Positions 48,296 to 59,727 of a DNA stretch of 64,000 nucleotides are shown here, one piece after another. The position numbers and the translations under genes are program-made. The stretch is from Manis javanica (lineage: Eukaryota; Chordata; Mammalia; Pholidota; Manidae): positions 102,193,001 through 102,257,000 of the forward strand of contig NC_133161.1 in assembly GCF_040802235.1 (NCBI RefSeq), written 5' to 3'. The notes under the pieces are model-generated. The model had not been told where the DNA came from and did not search any database. It saw only the letters and a list, made by a program, of their open reading frames with translations. How positions within the stretch are numbered: the stretch's first letter is position 1; every line of letters begins with the position of its first letter.

Positions 48296-50856
48296 AACAT
48301 TCTATGAGCTAAACCAAAGATCCCTGCATTACAAAATAAAATATATCCCAAAAGCCAATTTTTAGTCTCAGTGAATGCTGGAGGCAAAATGTCCCACTTC
48401 ATGGGTTCCTGTTCCTCTAACCATGAGATGACTCACCTCACCCCCAAAAAAGAGCACACAGGAAACCTGACTCTAACCAGAGCGCTCCTTCCCACCCACT
48501 TCCTGTCCTAGTCTTGGACTTGCTTGAGCAATAATCCCCTATAGAGGACTGTTCGCTTTAAAAACCTGCTATTTACCAAGCAAAGAGAAAGGAGATTCTT
48601 GTCCGTGTTCAGACAGCCCTCTCGGGTCCTCACACCTCACACCTCTGAATGTCAGAGACTTTCTTTTCCTCATCTCAGTGGCCAAGTCTCACACTGACGT
48701 CTGATTTTCCTACATAGTCTATTTAGCATTTCATCGTGCTATTCTTTTCCAGCTGCTTATTGGAGGAAGAGTAGGTACACCTGGTGCCCAACCCAGGCCA
48801 GCCTTTCAGTGGCCCTGAAGCTCCACCTCTTGTGTACGAACCTGGACAGAAGCTGCAGACCGCAAAACACAGTGTTGGGAGGTACCTAGAGGGTGGAATG
48901 ACTGCCAGCTTTTGAATCCTGATATATGTTCACAGTTTCATAGGAATTTAAGGGAAAATGAGAACCAAGTCATACACATTGGTGCACACTAAGGAAAATA
49001 ACAATGTTCGCGCACCCGTGGAGCCCCTCCACAGGATCACACTGCAGCCCACCTTGCCAGGCTGCTGCCTCTTGGATGGTGTTCTCTGGGCCACACTCCA
49101 TGCCTCTGGGCCCGGCCAGGCCTCTGCCTCCTCTCATGTACATGTGCACCGATACCCACAGGATGACTCCCAGCTGCTGCCTCCCAGCTGCTCTTCTGTG
49201 GCCCTTCCCAAGCATGTGACCTAGTGTGTCTCCAAATGAAGGCAGTGAGGTGGGCACATCTGTGCACAAGTCCCCCGAGGAAGTGCCTCTGGATTTTCTC
49301 TGTAGGGGGTTATGTGATGTGACCCTTTGGTCTCACAGTGACACTTCGCCCCTGAGTGGCCTGATGCCAAGAGGTCCTTACTGAGGATGCACAGCCCTTT
49401 GGTGTGTGCTGGCTGCCAGGCTTCCCTCTTTTCTCAGGGTCTAGGGCCATGGGCTCTGTCAGCATAAGGCCCAGAGGGAAGGCAACCTCCAAGTCCCAGG
49501 GCTCTAGACCAGAGTCCATCTGCACGGGGGCCCAACAGGCCTCCTGGGAGATGTGTAGGGATGCTTCTGGAGGCTGTCAGGTCTAGTGACACCAGAATTA
49601 AGATGCTGAATCACAGCACCACTGACATCCAGGTGTTCCCATGGAGGCACAGGGTTTTTAGGGAGAAGAGATATAAAGTGCTCCAGCCACAGGGTGGTGG
49701 GGTGTGCATGTTTTTCAGTAGGAATGTTGGCTTTTGCCCCCCAAAGAGCTCTGCTCTAACCTGCAGAGGGCTTATCTGAACTGGCTCTAGAGAGTAGCAG
49801 CTAAGAAGCTGAAAGGGAGCATGGTTTGGGGAGCACCAGGCTGACAGTGCACATCAGCGGCTCTGAGAGCTGGCCTTGAGGGCAGCACCATTCTGGGGAG
49901 ATGGAAGCAGGGAGCAAAGGACGGAGCCCATAGCAACCTCAGAAAGTATCCAGCATTGCCCGTCATTGGACCCTGCCAACAGAGGGGAGGGGCTAGTGAG
50001 CTGGGACCCCAGGGTGATTTTGGGGAAGGGACATAAAACCAATACCCACTTTCTCTGCCTTGTGATTGTCCTGTCCCAGACTGGCGGGACCCAGGGAAGA
50101 ATGAGCACCCTTGGGAGAACAGTTTCAACTCTCACTCCTGAGACCCAACTCATCCTTACTATGGGCTCCTTCTAGATTCCTTCAGTCTGTGTCTCTGCTC
50201 TGGTTCTGTTCCATATTTTCTTGGCAGATACCTCTGATTTCACCAGACTGCTGCTGGTAGGCTGCCCCATTCACTGACATTAGTCAGAGCTGGCACATCG
50301 TGTTGCCTGGCTATGTGCTCCAGTGTTACCTTGAGCTCTTTCCTGGCATCCTCTTCATCACTCAACCAAAATGTGCCAGCAATGCCTACCATGTGACGGG
50401 CTGTAGTAAGCAAGGGGAGACGAAGATACATTGGAAAGGATCCAAATGCTGCTGCAGTGAAGCAAAGAAGGGCCCTTTAGGAATCCTAATGGCCTCCCAG
50501 GGTCACAGACCTCAGAGTGGCCTGGACCTTCCATGCTGGGTCATCCGCACCCATGGATAGTCTCACCCTGAGCTCTGTGCTTACCATGTAGTTTTGGTAT
50601 GGAGCTAGACATAAACTTGGGAGTCCACAGTGTATTTTAGGATGGATCTAACAATTCCTTTTTTATTTAACAAGAGAGGAAAGTCAGAAAGCAAGCTGAT
50701 GTCTGGTCTCCTTAAGAAATGGAAGGTGCTCAGGCAAAGTCGGCCCCAACAGGCTGTGGCAGGAATAGATTTGGCAACAGATTTGACCCCTAGGGGCTAC
50801 AAGCCTAGCCAGGAGCTGGCTCTGGAAGCCTGTTTCTGAAGGGAACAAGGCCCAAG
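48296..50856. other. Non-coding sequence before the provirus
   Basis: No supported gene or RNA. I see no clear repeat apart from low-level matches. Open frames of 60-115 codons exist on both strands without recognisable domains. Confidence 0.4.
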
Positions 50857-51394
50857 TATAATGGAGTGCAGGGAGCATCAAGTCAGGAAAAAGAACTAAT
50901 GACACTTAACCTGACTGCCTAGAGCGAGAGCCACCCAGTCTTTTCTTGTGTAAATTACTCGAGGCTTCTTCTGAGAAATGCGCCTACCCTAAGTTAGATA
51001 ACTAGAAGTGGGCAACAGCCAGGGAACGCCTGGGGATGTAACCCGTGATAAGTCACATAGACATGCTTGAGTATGCAAGAGATAACAATTGAAGCGGGCG
51101 GGCAACTGGCACGTTCCCTAAAAAGGTTACAATGTTTCCCATTGGTTACAATATAGAGTGTGTTTTAAACCTATTAGTTGTAGAACTGTGCGGGCTTTGA
51201 TGTAACTGCTGTGAAGATACTATATAATCAATACCCAAAGTTGCTTCGGGGTTGGCAGCTCGGACTCGGCCTGCGTGTCAGGGGAGGTGCTGTCGACCCC
51301 AGTTTGCTGACTGAATAAAGACTTTGCTTGGATTTTCATCTCCATGTGCGTGTGTCTTGTTCTCTGGGAAACCCCAGAGTCCTAGACCCTAACA
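50857..51394 (+). repeat. 5' LTR of the provirus
   Basis: It is 538 bp long. The start reads TATAATGG where the 3' LTR has TGTAACGG, so the terminal TG has mutated; the end is CTAACA. TATA box TATATAA at 51221-51227, inverted CCAAT (CCATTGG) at 51139-51145, polyadenylation signal AATAAA at 51314-51319. It would drive proviral transcription rightwards. Confidence 0.95.
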
Positions 51395-51396
51395 TT

Positions 51397-51414
51397 TGGG
51401 GGCTCATCCGGGAT
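51397..51414 (+). other. Primer-binding site, tRNA-Pro type
   Basis: Eighteen bases beginning TGGGGGCTC two bases after the LTR. They fit the proline tRNA 3' end with a single difference (A instead of G at the tenth base). Confidence 0.9.
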
Positions 51415-52221
51415 CCATGCAGCTTCCCTGAGAACAAAGGACGGCTGGAGGTAAGGTCTAATTGTCCAGATGGGGCAGTGTAATTCGAGGGTCGCCCCCT
51501 CGTGTCTGCATAAATCCATTATAAAGCGGGAGTCGCCATCCTGTGTATGGTCTCGGGTTAGTGACCCTGAGTGAGAGAGTCCAGGTTGGTAGTCCCGGCC
51601 CCCGGGTTAGTGACCCTGGGTGAAGTCCAGGTGACTAATCCTGGCCCTAGGGTTTGAGTGACTCGGCCTTAGGAAAGCAAGTCCAATTGGCAGGAACCTG
51701 GCGCCCGAGGAGGAAAGGATCGAGCTCCGTCACCCTGCGACAGTCCAAGTGGACACCTTTCGGGAGAATCATGAGAGTTTTTGAGGATCCTGAAAGTGGT
51801 GAGGGTGGTGTGCACCAGAGTGAAAGAAGGACTGGTCTGAACGAGTGCAATCAGATGTGGTGTGTATGCTTGGTGTTATCATTGATTGTTTTATTGTGTT
51901 TTGGTTTCATATTTGGTTTCAGTTTCCTTGTTCTAAGGTTCCCCTGCTCTTTCCGTTCCTCCATTCTGCTACTACATCATTCCCCGCGGGCACGGGTCGG
52001 GCAATTAAGAGCCATTAGGGTGCCTGCCGCTAGAAGACTCCCGTGACAGGATAAGGGGGTCACAGCCATGAATCCCAGATAAATTCGCGTCCCCCCAGAA
52101 GAAAAACTGTGCAACGACAAGCACCTATTCACAAGCACATACAACAGTCATCTTGTTTGAAGTGGCATCTTCATCCTTTGGCTTAGTCTCCCTCATATTC
52201 TTTTTCTTCTTCTTTTTCACT
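51415..52221 (+). other. Proviral leader with splice donor and a tandem repeat
   Basis: The untranslated leader is 807 bp long. A good 5' splice site GAG|GTAAGG lies at 51450/51451, the likely donor for the env message. Two imperfect tandem units (51554-51602 and 51603-51648), each starting CGGGTTAGTGACCCTG, lie where packaging structures would be expected. The frame ahead of gag is open from 52072 but has no ATG. Confidence 0.7.
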
Positions 52222-53934
52222 ATGGGTCAGACTCAGGCTACTTCTAAGAGTCTGATCCTTTCCCACTTCCTGGAGGTCAAGGAACAAGCCTTAAATATGA
52301 GCCTTGGCATCAAGAAGGGTAAGCTCGACACCTTTTGCTCAGTCGAGTGGCCTTCCTTTGGAGTAGGCTGGCTGACCCAGGGGTCTCTTTCCCTGGACCT
52401 TATCGGCAAAGTCAAAACCATTATCTTCCGACCAGACCTTGAGGGCCACCCTGACCAACTCCCCTATATCTTGGTCTGGGAAAATCTAGCCGAGAACCCT
52501 CCATCCTGGCTGAGGCCCTTTTTGGTGGTGAAACCTCATACTGACCCACTAAAGACCTCCATCCTAGTTGCTCAGGAAAAATTAAAGCCCTCTGATCGCA
52601 GGGCCAGAAATCCTGTGCGCCCGAGTGCGCCGCCTGTCCTCTCCGATAGTTCTCCTCTCTACTCCCTTCTGCCGATTGAGCAGCCACCCCCGTATGTGGA
52701 GGAGAGGAGTGAAGCTGCCGGGAGGATAGAAAACGAGGCTGGGGAACCCAGCGGGAACCAGGCGGCCGCAGCTTCCCCAGACTCTTCAGCAGAGGGAGGC
52801 AGGAGGCCGGAAAGAGCTTCCCCACACTCCCCCGCCCTGGCCCCATGCTGGGGGCCAGGTAGAACAGGAGGAATGCAGTTAAGGCCTCGGGGGGCCAGGG
52901 AACAAGAAGGGGAGGCTCCCTCCTCCACCTCAGAAGGAGCAGTGCCGGTTCTGCCTGTACGTGCCATTGGTACAGGCATCACTCAACAATATCAATACTG
53001 GCCCTTTTCATCTAGTGACCTCTATAATTGGAGGACTCAGAACACTCCCTTCTCAGAGGACCCGAAGTGTCTTATAGGTCTAGTGGAGTCCATTATGTTT
53101 ACCCATCATCCCACATGGGACGACTGCCAGCAATTGCTCCGCACTCTCTTCATGACGGAAGAGCAAGAGCGTATCCTCAATGAGGCCAGGAGAAATGTCC
53201 TCAGAGAGAATGGAAGACCCACTACCCTCCAGCCCATCATCGACGAGGCGTTCCCACTTACGCACCCGGATTGGGACTTCGGGACTGCAGAAGGTAGGGA
53301 GCGTCTCCGGGTCTACCGCCAGACTCTGATGACCGGTCTCTGGGCAGCCACCAGATGGCCCACTAACCTGGCTAAGGTAAAAACTATTGTTCAGGGGGAA
53401 ATGGAAAGCCCAGCTGCGTATTTGGAAAGGCTGTTTGACGCTTACAGGCAGTATACCCCCATAAACCCGGAAGCAGAGGAACATAGATCAGCTGTAGTCT
53501 TCTCATTCATCAACCAGGCAGCCCCCGATATCCGGAGAAAACTCCACAAGCGGGAGGACGTGGGGGAGATCTCTATTAGAGAGCTGCTGCAGCAGGCAGA
53601 GAAGGTCTTCAATGCTAGGGAAACTCCAGAGGATAGAGAGGAAAGGCTGAGGAAAGAGAAATGGGTAATGCAGGAGAAAAATAGGAAGGAAGACAGAGAA
53701 TTTCAGAAGAGGGAGAACAAGAAGCAGAGGGAGGAGATGGCCAGGATATTCCTGGCCGGGGTGAAGGAGGGCCCTAGGCCACCTCGAGGAACAGGACCCC
53801 GCCAATCCTGACTAGGACGAGATCAATGCGCCCTGTGTAAGAGATATGGACATTGGAAGAGGGAGTGCCCCCAAAGGAGGGAACAAGGAAGAGGGAACCC
53901 TGTTAAGACCCTGCACGTAGGAGAGGAGGATTGA
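52222..53934 (+). pseudogene. gag: gag, with premature TGA before the zinc knuckle
   Basis: Gag forms the virion core. The start is ATG 52222 (MGQTQ; Gly2 is a myristoylation site), not the non-ATG frame opening at 52153. Domains: matrix (about residues 1-125), a proline-rich p12-like region with the late-domain PPPY at 52684-52695, and capsid from about 52950. The major homology region lies near 53390-53450 (QGEMESPAAYLERL), and a long charged helix (53610-53740) follows. A TGA at 53809-53811 stops translation 529 codons from the ATG. Still in frame beyond it is a CX2CX4HX4C nucleocapsid knuckle (CALCKRYGHWKREC, about 53830-53871), then the natural gag end TGA at 53932-53934. Without readthrough the product lacks nucleocapsid. 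Confidence 0.93.
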
Positions 53935-56900
53935 CGGGGATGGGGCTCGGCACCCCTCTCCGAGTCCTGGGTAACCCTGTGCATGGAGGGGACTCCCATT
54001 GGGTTCATGGTAGATACTGGGGCACAATATTCAGTTCTTAACCAGGCCCACGGTCTCCTGAACCCAGGACGCACAAGTATAGTCCAGGGAGTGACAGGGT
54101 CCAAGAAATGTGCCTGGACCACTAGCAGAAAAGTGGACCTAGGAAGGCATCAGGTCTCTCATTCATTTCTGGTCATACCTGAGAGCCCTGCACCGTTGTT
54201 AGGTAGAGACTTACTAACCAAGGTTGGGGCGCGCATTCATTTTGAACCCGAAGGGATAAAAATCATGGACAAAGAAGGGCAGCCCCTACAACTGGCGCAT
54301 GTGTTAACTCTGTCCCTGGCCGACAAACATCGTCTGTTTCAGGTGGATCAAGAAAAGGGGGGCCAGGGAGAAATGGACTCTTGGTTACAGAGGTTCCCTT
54401 CCACATGGGCCAAGACCAGAGGAAATGGTCTCGCTAAACACCTATACCCAGTCGTTGTTCAACTCAAAGCCGCAGCTCTACCCATCCGGGTCCGGCAATA
54501 TCCAATGCCGGAAGAGGCTAGGAAAGGGATAGCACCCCATATCCATAGACTGTTGGAGACAGGAATCCTTAAAACCTGCCAATCTGCATGGAATACGCCC
54601 CTGCTTCCAGTGAGGAAGCCTGGCAGTAGAGATAACAGACCAGTGAAGGACTTGCGGAAAGTCAATGAGAGGGTAGAAGACATCCATCCTACAGTGCCCA
54701 ACCCTTACACCCTACTCAGCCACCTGCCACCCACGCATGTGTGGTATACTACTCTGGACCTGAAAGACACCTTCTTTAGTATCCCACTCTCTGAAGTTAG
54801 TCAGCCTTTGTTTGCCTTTGAGTGGCAAGAGCTGGGGGGTGGGGGGGGAGAAAAGGGCAGCTTACCTGGACTAGACCACCACAGGGCTTCAAGAACTCTC
54901 CCACCTTATTCAATGAAGCCTTAAGCCAGGACCTGGAGCCCTTTCACAGGAGCCACCCCCATGTGACACTGCTGCAGTATGTAGATGACCTGTTGCTGGC
55001 CACGGAAACCCGTGAAGAGTGCGAAAAAGCCACAGAAAAAACTTGCTAGCTGAACTGGGCAAACTGGGATATCGAGCCAGCGCCAAGAAAGCCCACATCT
55101 GTCAGAGGTCAGTAGTCTACTTGGGGTACAAAATATCTAATGGGGCCAGGTGGCTAACGCAGGCTATGAAACAAACTATCCTGACTATCCCCGTCCCTTC
55201 CTCACCCCGGGGAGTGAGAGAATTTCTTGGCTTAGCTGGGTTTTGCAGGCTCTGGATTCCAGGGTACGCAGAAATAGCCCGACCGCTATATGAAGCGACC
55301 AAAGAAGGGCCGGGCTGGCAATGGACTCAGGAACAACAAGAGGCTTTTGACAGACTAAAAGAAGCTCTCCTCTGGGCCCCCGCCCTATCTCTGCCAGACC
55401 CAGAAAAACCCTTTATCCTGTTTATAGATGAAAAGAAGGGAGTGGCTAAAGGAGTCCTGGCTCAGCAGCTGGGCCCATGGAAAAGACCTGTGGCCTATTT
55501 GTCCAAGCTGCTAGACCCAGTGGCCTCCAGGTGGCCACCTTGTCTGCATATCCTAGCAGCTATCGCTCTACTGGTAAAGGAGGCAGACAAGCTGACTTTT
55601 GGCCAGAACCTGAGAGTAACAGCCCCACATACCGTAGAAGGGATCCTCAAGCATCCTCCAGGAAAATGGATGACGAACGCAAGACTCACCCACTACCAAG
55701 GGCTCCTACTAGATTCTCCACGAATTGCCTTCTCTGACCCGGTAACCCTAAATCCTGCCAGCTTTCTGCCAGACCCAGATCTGACGACCGCCATCCATGA
55801 CTGTAGAGACATCCTTTCCGAAATTATCCAGGTGTGAGCAGACCTGAAAGACACACCATTACCAAACTGTGAGCTAAATTGGTATATGGATGGGAGCAGC
55901 TTTGTGCAGGAGGGGGTCAGGAGAGCAGGGGCAGCAGTAGTAACCCACGAAGGTGAAGTTGTCTGGAGCGCTGCTCTGACCCCTGGCACCTCAGCACAGA
56001 AGGCGGAACTTATTGCTCTCGCTGAGGCCCTGGAAAGGGCAGAAGGCAAGCGAGCCAACATTTACACAGATAGCAGATATGCCTTTGGCACTGTCCATGT
56101 CCACGGTGCCATCTACCGAGAAAGAGGATTCCGTTCCGCGGAAGGGAAGGGACTGAGGAATCTGCAAGAAGTCCAAAGACTACTAGCTGCTGTCGAAAAA
56201 CCCAAAGTGGTAGCAGTTATACACGTACCGGGCCACCAATCAAAGAAGACACCTGAGGCCATCGGCAACAGCCATGCTGATGCGGAAGCTAAGAGGGCAG
56301 CCCTCTCGGACTCCCTTGTACTTGCAGCCCTCAAAATACCCATACCTGAACTGCCCGCCTTGCCACCCAAACCTGAGTATTCCCCCCAGGATCTTGAGTG
56401 GATTAAGAAACAAGTCTTGGGGAAAGTGTTTGAGGAGGGAAATTGGAGTAGGGACCAAGAAGGTAGGTTGATCCTGCCAGAAGCATTGGGGCAGTACATG
56501 CTTGCTAATCTGCATCAGTCCACCCATCTAGGCTGGAAAAAGCTGCTCAGCCTTTTCCAGTCTGCGCAGTTGGTGTTTCCCCACCAGAATGAGGCAGCTC
56601 GTCAGATCACGAAAGAATGCAGTAGCTGTGCAATGCTAAGACCAGCCCCAAGAGGGCTGCACCCGGTAGGTACCCAGGAAAGGGGAAGGGCTCCAGGGAG
56701 GAATTGGGAAATAGACTTCACTGAAATAAAACCAGGGAAGTATGGATACAAGTATTTGCTGGTTATGGTAGATACTTTCTCTGGGTGGGTGGAGGCCTTT
56801 CCAACCAAGCATGAGACTAGCCAGGTAGTAGCAAAAAGATTAATTGAAGAAATCATCCCCAGATATGGGGTCCCTGAAGCAATAGGTTCCAATAATAGCC

Positions 56901-57556
56901 TGGCTTTCGTTAGCAAAATCCTGCAAGGACTAGCCCTAGCTTTGGGAGTAGATTGGAAGTTACATTGTGCTTATAACCCACAAAGCTCTGGGCAGGTAGA
57001 AAGAATGAATCGGACCCTGAAGGAGACCCTTTCTAAATTGGTATTGGAGACTGGCGGGGACTGGGTGACCCTCCTTCCCTTAGCCATCTTCTGCGCTCGG
57101 AACTCCCCCTATGTACATAGTTTAACTCCATTTGAGATAATGTACGGGGCCCCTCCACCCATAACCCGGCGAGTGCAGCTTCCTGGTGCAGAGGACCCAT
57201 CCCCTGACTATCTGAATGTGTTGCAAGCTCTTGCTAAAGTGCAGCAGGAAATCTGGCCCCTGATCAGAGCATATTATGAGGGCGGGAAAATTCCGAGCCC
57301 AGAACATGGCATAGTCCCAGGGGATATGGTATGGGTCAAAAGACACCAAGTGAGGACTCTCGAGCCCAGGTGGAAAGGACCTTACGTTGTATTGTTTACC
57401 ACCCCCACTGCTCTCAAAGTTGATGGTATCGCTCCATGGGTGCACCACACCCACATTCGGATCCTACCTTGTAACGATCCAAGGAACCGAAAAGAAGAGT
57501 GGAAGGTGCAGCAGCATCCTGCCAGTCCCCTAAAAATACACTTAAGCCGAAGATGA
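53935..57556 (+). pseudogene. pol: pro-pol (PR, RT, RNase H, IN), three frame breaks or stops
   Basis: It follows gag in the same frame through a stop, as in gammaretroviruses. Protease: DTGA active site at 54013-54024. RT: fingers and palm to 54833, then a frame change at a G-run (54834-54848), QGFKNSPT block, YVDD at 54978-54989, and a second frame change at an A6 run (55036-55041). An in-frame TGA at 55835-55837 precedes RNase H, whose four acids (in YMDGSS, AELIAL, YTDSRY and SHADAE) are all present. Integrase: HHCC zinc motif, first Asp 56714-56716, Glu 56999-57001, but the second catalytic position at 56891-56893 is Asn (GSNNSLAF). The pol stop TGA (57554-57556) overlaps the env ATG as ATGA. 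Confidence 0.95.
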
Positions 57557-57643
57557 AAGAGATCCTGCTAATAAGCTCCTTAGTATGGATCTTCACGGGA
57601 GCCACATCTGTGGGGATCAGAGGCACCAACCCCCATTAACCAA

Positions 57644-57948
57644 GGAAAGTGGATTATACCCTCCTCGGGCTGGTGGCTCTGCTCAAAGACAGGCCTCACT
57701 CCGGCCCTATCCACCTCTGTTCAATGCTAACAGTGAGTTTTGTGTGCTGGTGGCCATTCTACCTCGCCTAATGTATCATTCTCATGAATCTCTCCTTTCT
57801 TATTGGGAAGAAAGGCTGAGCCCCCACCGGAGCAAGAGGGAGGTTGTTACCGCCCTGACCATTGGGACCCTCTTCTCCCTAGGGATAGCAGGGGCAGGCA
57901 CTGGGGTCGCAGCCCTTGCGACGCGGGAAAAAGGGCTCACAGCCCTGA
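57644..57948 (+). repeat. Duplicated env segment, upstream (ectopic) copy
   Basis: It is 305 bp long, identical to 58918-59224 apart from a 2-bp deletion (TG, near 57720) and one substitution (G for A near 57904). It encodes the end of SU, the RSKR cleavage site and the start of TM, and lies between the signal peptide and SU where it does not belong. Confidence 0.95.
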
Positions 57949-58917
57949 TTGATAGTGACAATGGGGAAGTCATCAACTCCACACAACACAGTGCGCCAAT
58001 CGGAACCTGGTGGCCTGACCTGTATTTCTGCTTTCGGCATATCAACCCCGTTTACCGATCCATCCCTCCAAATTTGGCTCGCTCCCATGGGTTTTATGCT
58101 TGCCCAGGAACAGGTAAAGGAAGGCACTGTGGGGGGGGGGCATGACTTCTTTTGTGCCAGCTGGGACTGTGTAACCTCGAACGATGGGGATTGGAGATGG
58201 ACAGTTACAAAAATCGATTCTGTCAAATTTACTTATGTCAACAAGGGCATCCCTCGTCACCAGCCTATGACCCTTTACAAAACCGAGGCTTGTGACAAAA
58301 CGGACCAGGATTGGGTAAGAGTTCAATTCCCCGAGATGGGCAAAAACACTGAGGTATCGCGCTGGATAAACAGACTAGCGTGGGGAATGGTGTATTATAA
58401 ATATGGGGGGCATACCGGCTCGACCCTCATCATTAAATTAACCGTGTCAACTCCCACCGCCGCCGTAGGTCCCAACCCAGTTATAAATCCCCAGAAACCT
58501 TCAATCCAGGACAAGGGCCTGAGCAGAAAGGATGAAAAAATGCCGACCAGAACGTTTGCTCCAGAGCCCACGAGAGGACCGGGTCCATCGACCTCTGGGT
58601 TATGGGCCCAGCACACTCCCTCCGGGTTAGATAATCCCATGTGGGAAATGGTACAGGCAGTAGTAGAGACTCTTAACCATACCACTTCCTCCCTCACCGA
58701 TCCCTGTTGGCTATGCTACCCGGGTTCACCCCCCTTCTATGAGGCAATCGGGATAAATGGCTCCTACACTATCAACAACTCCCATCCCACTTACTGGGAC
58801 GGGAGACCGTGGGGACTTACAATCGCTCAAGTCTCAGTCGTTGGTACGTGTGTAGGCACAGTCCCGACGACCCAGAGCCAGTTATGCTCCTCCTATAATA
58901 ACACTACATGGGAGCAG

Positions 58918-59224
58918 GGAAAGTGGATTATACCCTCCTCGGGCTGGTGGCTCTGCTCAAAGACAGGCCTCACTCCGGCCCTATCCACCTCTGTGTTCAA
59001 TGCTAACAGTGAGTTTTGTGTGCTGGTGGCCATTCTACCTCGCCTAATGTATCATTCTCATGAATCTCTCCTTTCTTATTGGGAAGAAAGGCTGAGCCCC
59101 CACCGGAGCAAGAGGGAGGTTGTTACCGCCCTGACCATTGGGACCCTCTTCTCCCTAGGGATAGCAGGGGCAGGCACTGAGGTCGCAGCCCTTGCGACGC
59201 GGGAAAAAGGGCTCACAGCCCTGA
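58918..59224 (+). repeat. Duplicated env segment, native copy
   Basis: 307 bp in the expected SU/TM position, starting GGAAAGTGGATTATACC and ending CACAGCCCTGA. Direct orientation relative to the ectopic copy, 969 bp between them. Confidence 0.95.
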
Positions 59225-59714
59225 GGCTGGCAGTCGACAGGGACCTAGAACAGCTCTGACAGTCAATATCAGACCTGGAGCAATCCCGCACCTCCTTGTC
59301 AGAGGTGGTCCTACAGAACCGAAGAGGCCTGGACCTCTTGTTCTTAAAAGAAGGTGGGCTATGCGCAGCCCTAAAAGGAGAATGCTGTTTCTATGTAGAT
59401 AAGACAGGTGCAGTCAGAGATTCCTTAGCCAAACTAAAAAAAGATCTTGACAGGCGGCATAAAGAATATGAAAGCAGCAGCAGCGAAGGCTGGTTTGAGT
59501 CTTGGTTCAAGCAGAAGCCATGGTTTGCTACCCTCCTCTCAGCCTTTGCAGGGCCACTGGTCATCCTGCTGTTTTTGCTTACCATCAGTCCGTGTATAAT
59601 AAACAGGCTGCTTAAGTTTCTGCAGGAGAGGTTTGACACCGTCCAACTCCTGGTCCTTCACCAAAAATATCAGGCCCTAGACACCGCTGCGGAAGATTCC
59701 TTAGTCTGATCAAG

Positions 59715-59727
59715 AAAAGGGGGGAAA
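59715..59727 (+). other. Polypurine tract of the provirus
   Basis: AAAAGGGGGGAAA immediately before the TG of the 3' LTR: the plus-strand primer for reverse transcription. Confidence 0.95.

Larger units (their letters stand above)
57553..59709 (+). pseudogene. env: env, scrambled by an internal duplication, a frameshift and stops
   Basis: Env mediates entry; here it is not expressible as a whole. ATG 57553 opens a 28-codon piece with a hydrophobic signal peptide and meets TAA at 57637-57639. A second copy of the SU/TM boundary (57644-57948) sits directly after it. SU proper runs from about 57949, with a frame change at a G10 run (58131-58140), a proline-rich hinge near 58440-58640, CWLC at about 58707-58718 and several N-X-S/T sites. 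The normal SU/TM boundary is 58918-59224, with the furin site RSKR at 59104-59115 and a fusion-peptide region after it. TM has a TGA at 59257-59259, the LQNRRGLD heptad, CX6CC at 59362-59388, a membrane span (about 59530-59600) and a cytoplasmic tail ending at 59709. Confidence 0.93.

Noticed and set aside
52072-52221. Glyco-Gag-like N-terminal extension ahead of gag
   Set aside because: The frame is open from 52072 and includes a hydrophobic Phe-rich run, but there is no in-frame ATG or convincing CTG start, so nothing beyond an open frame supports it.
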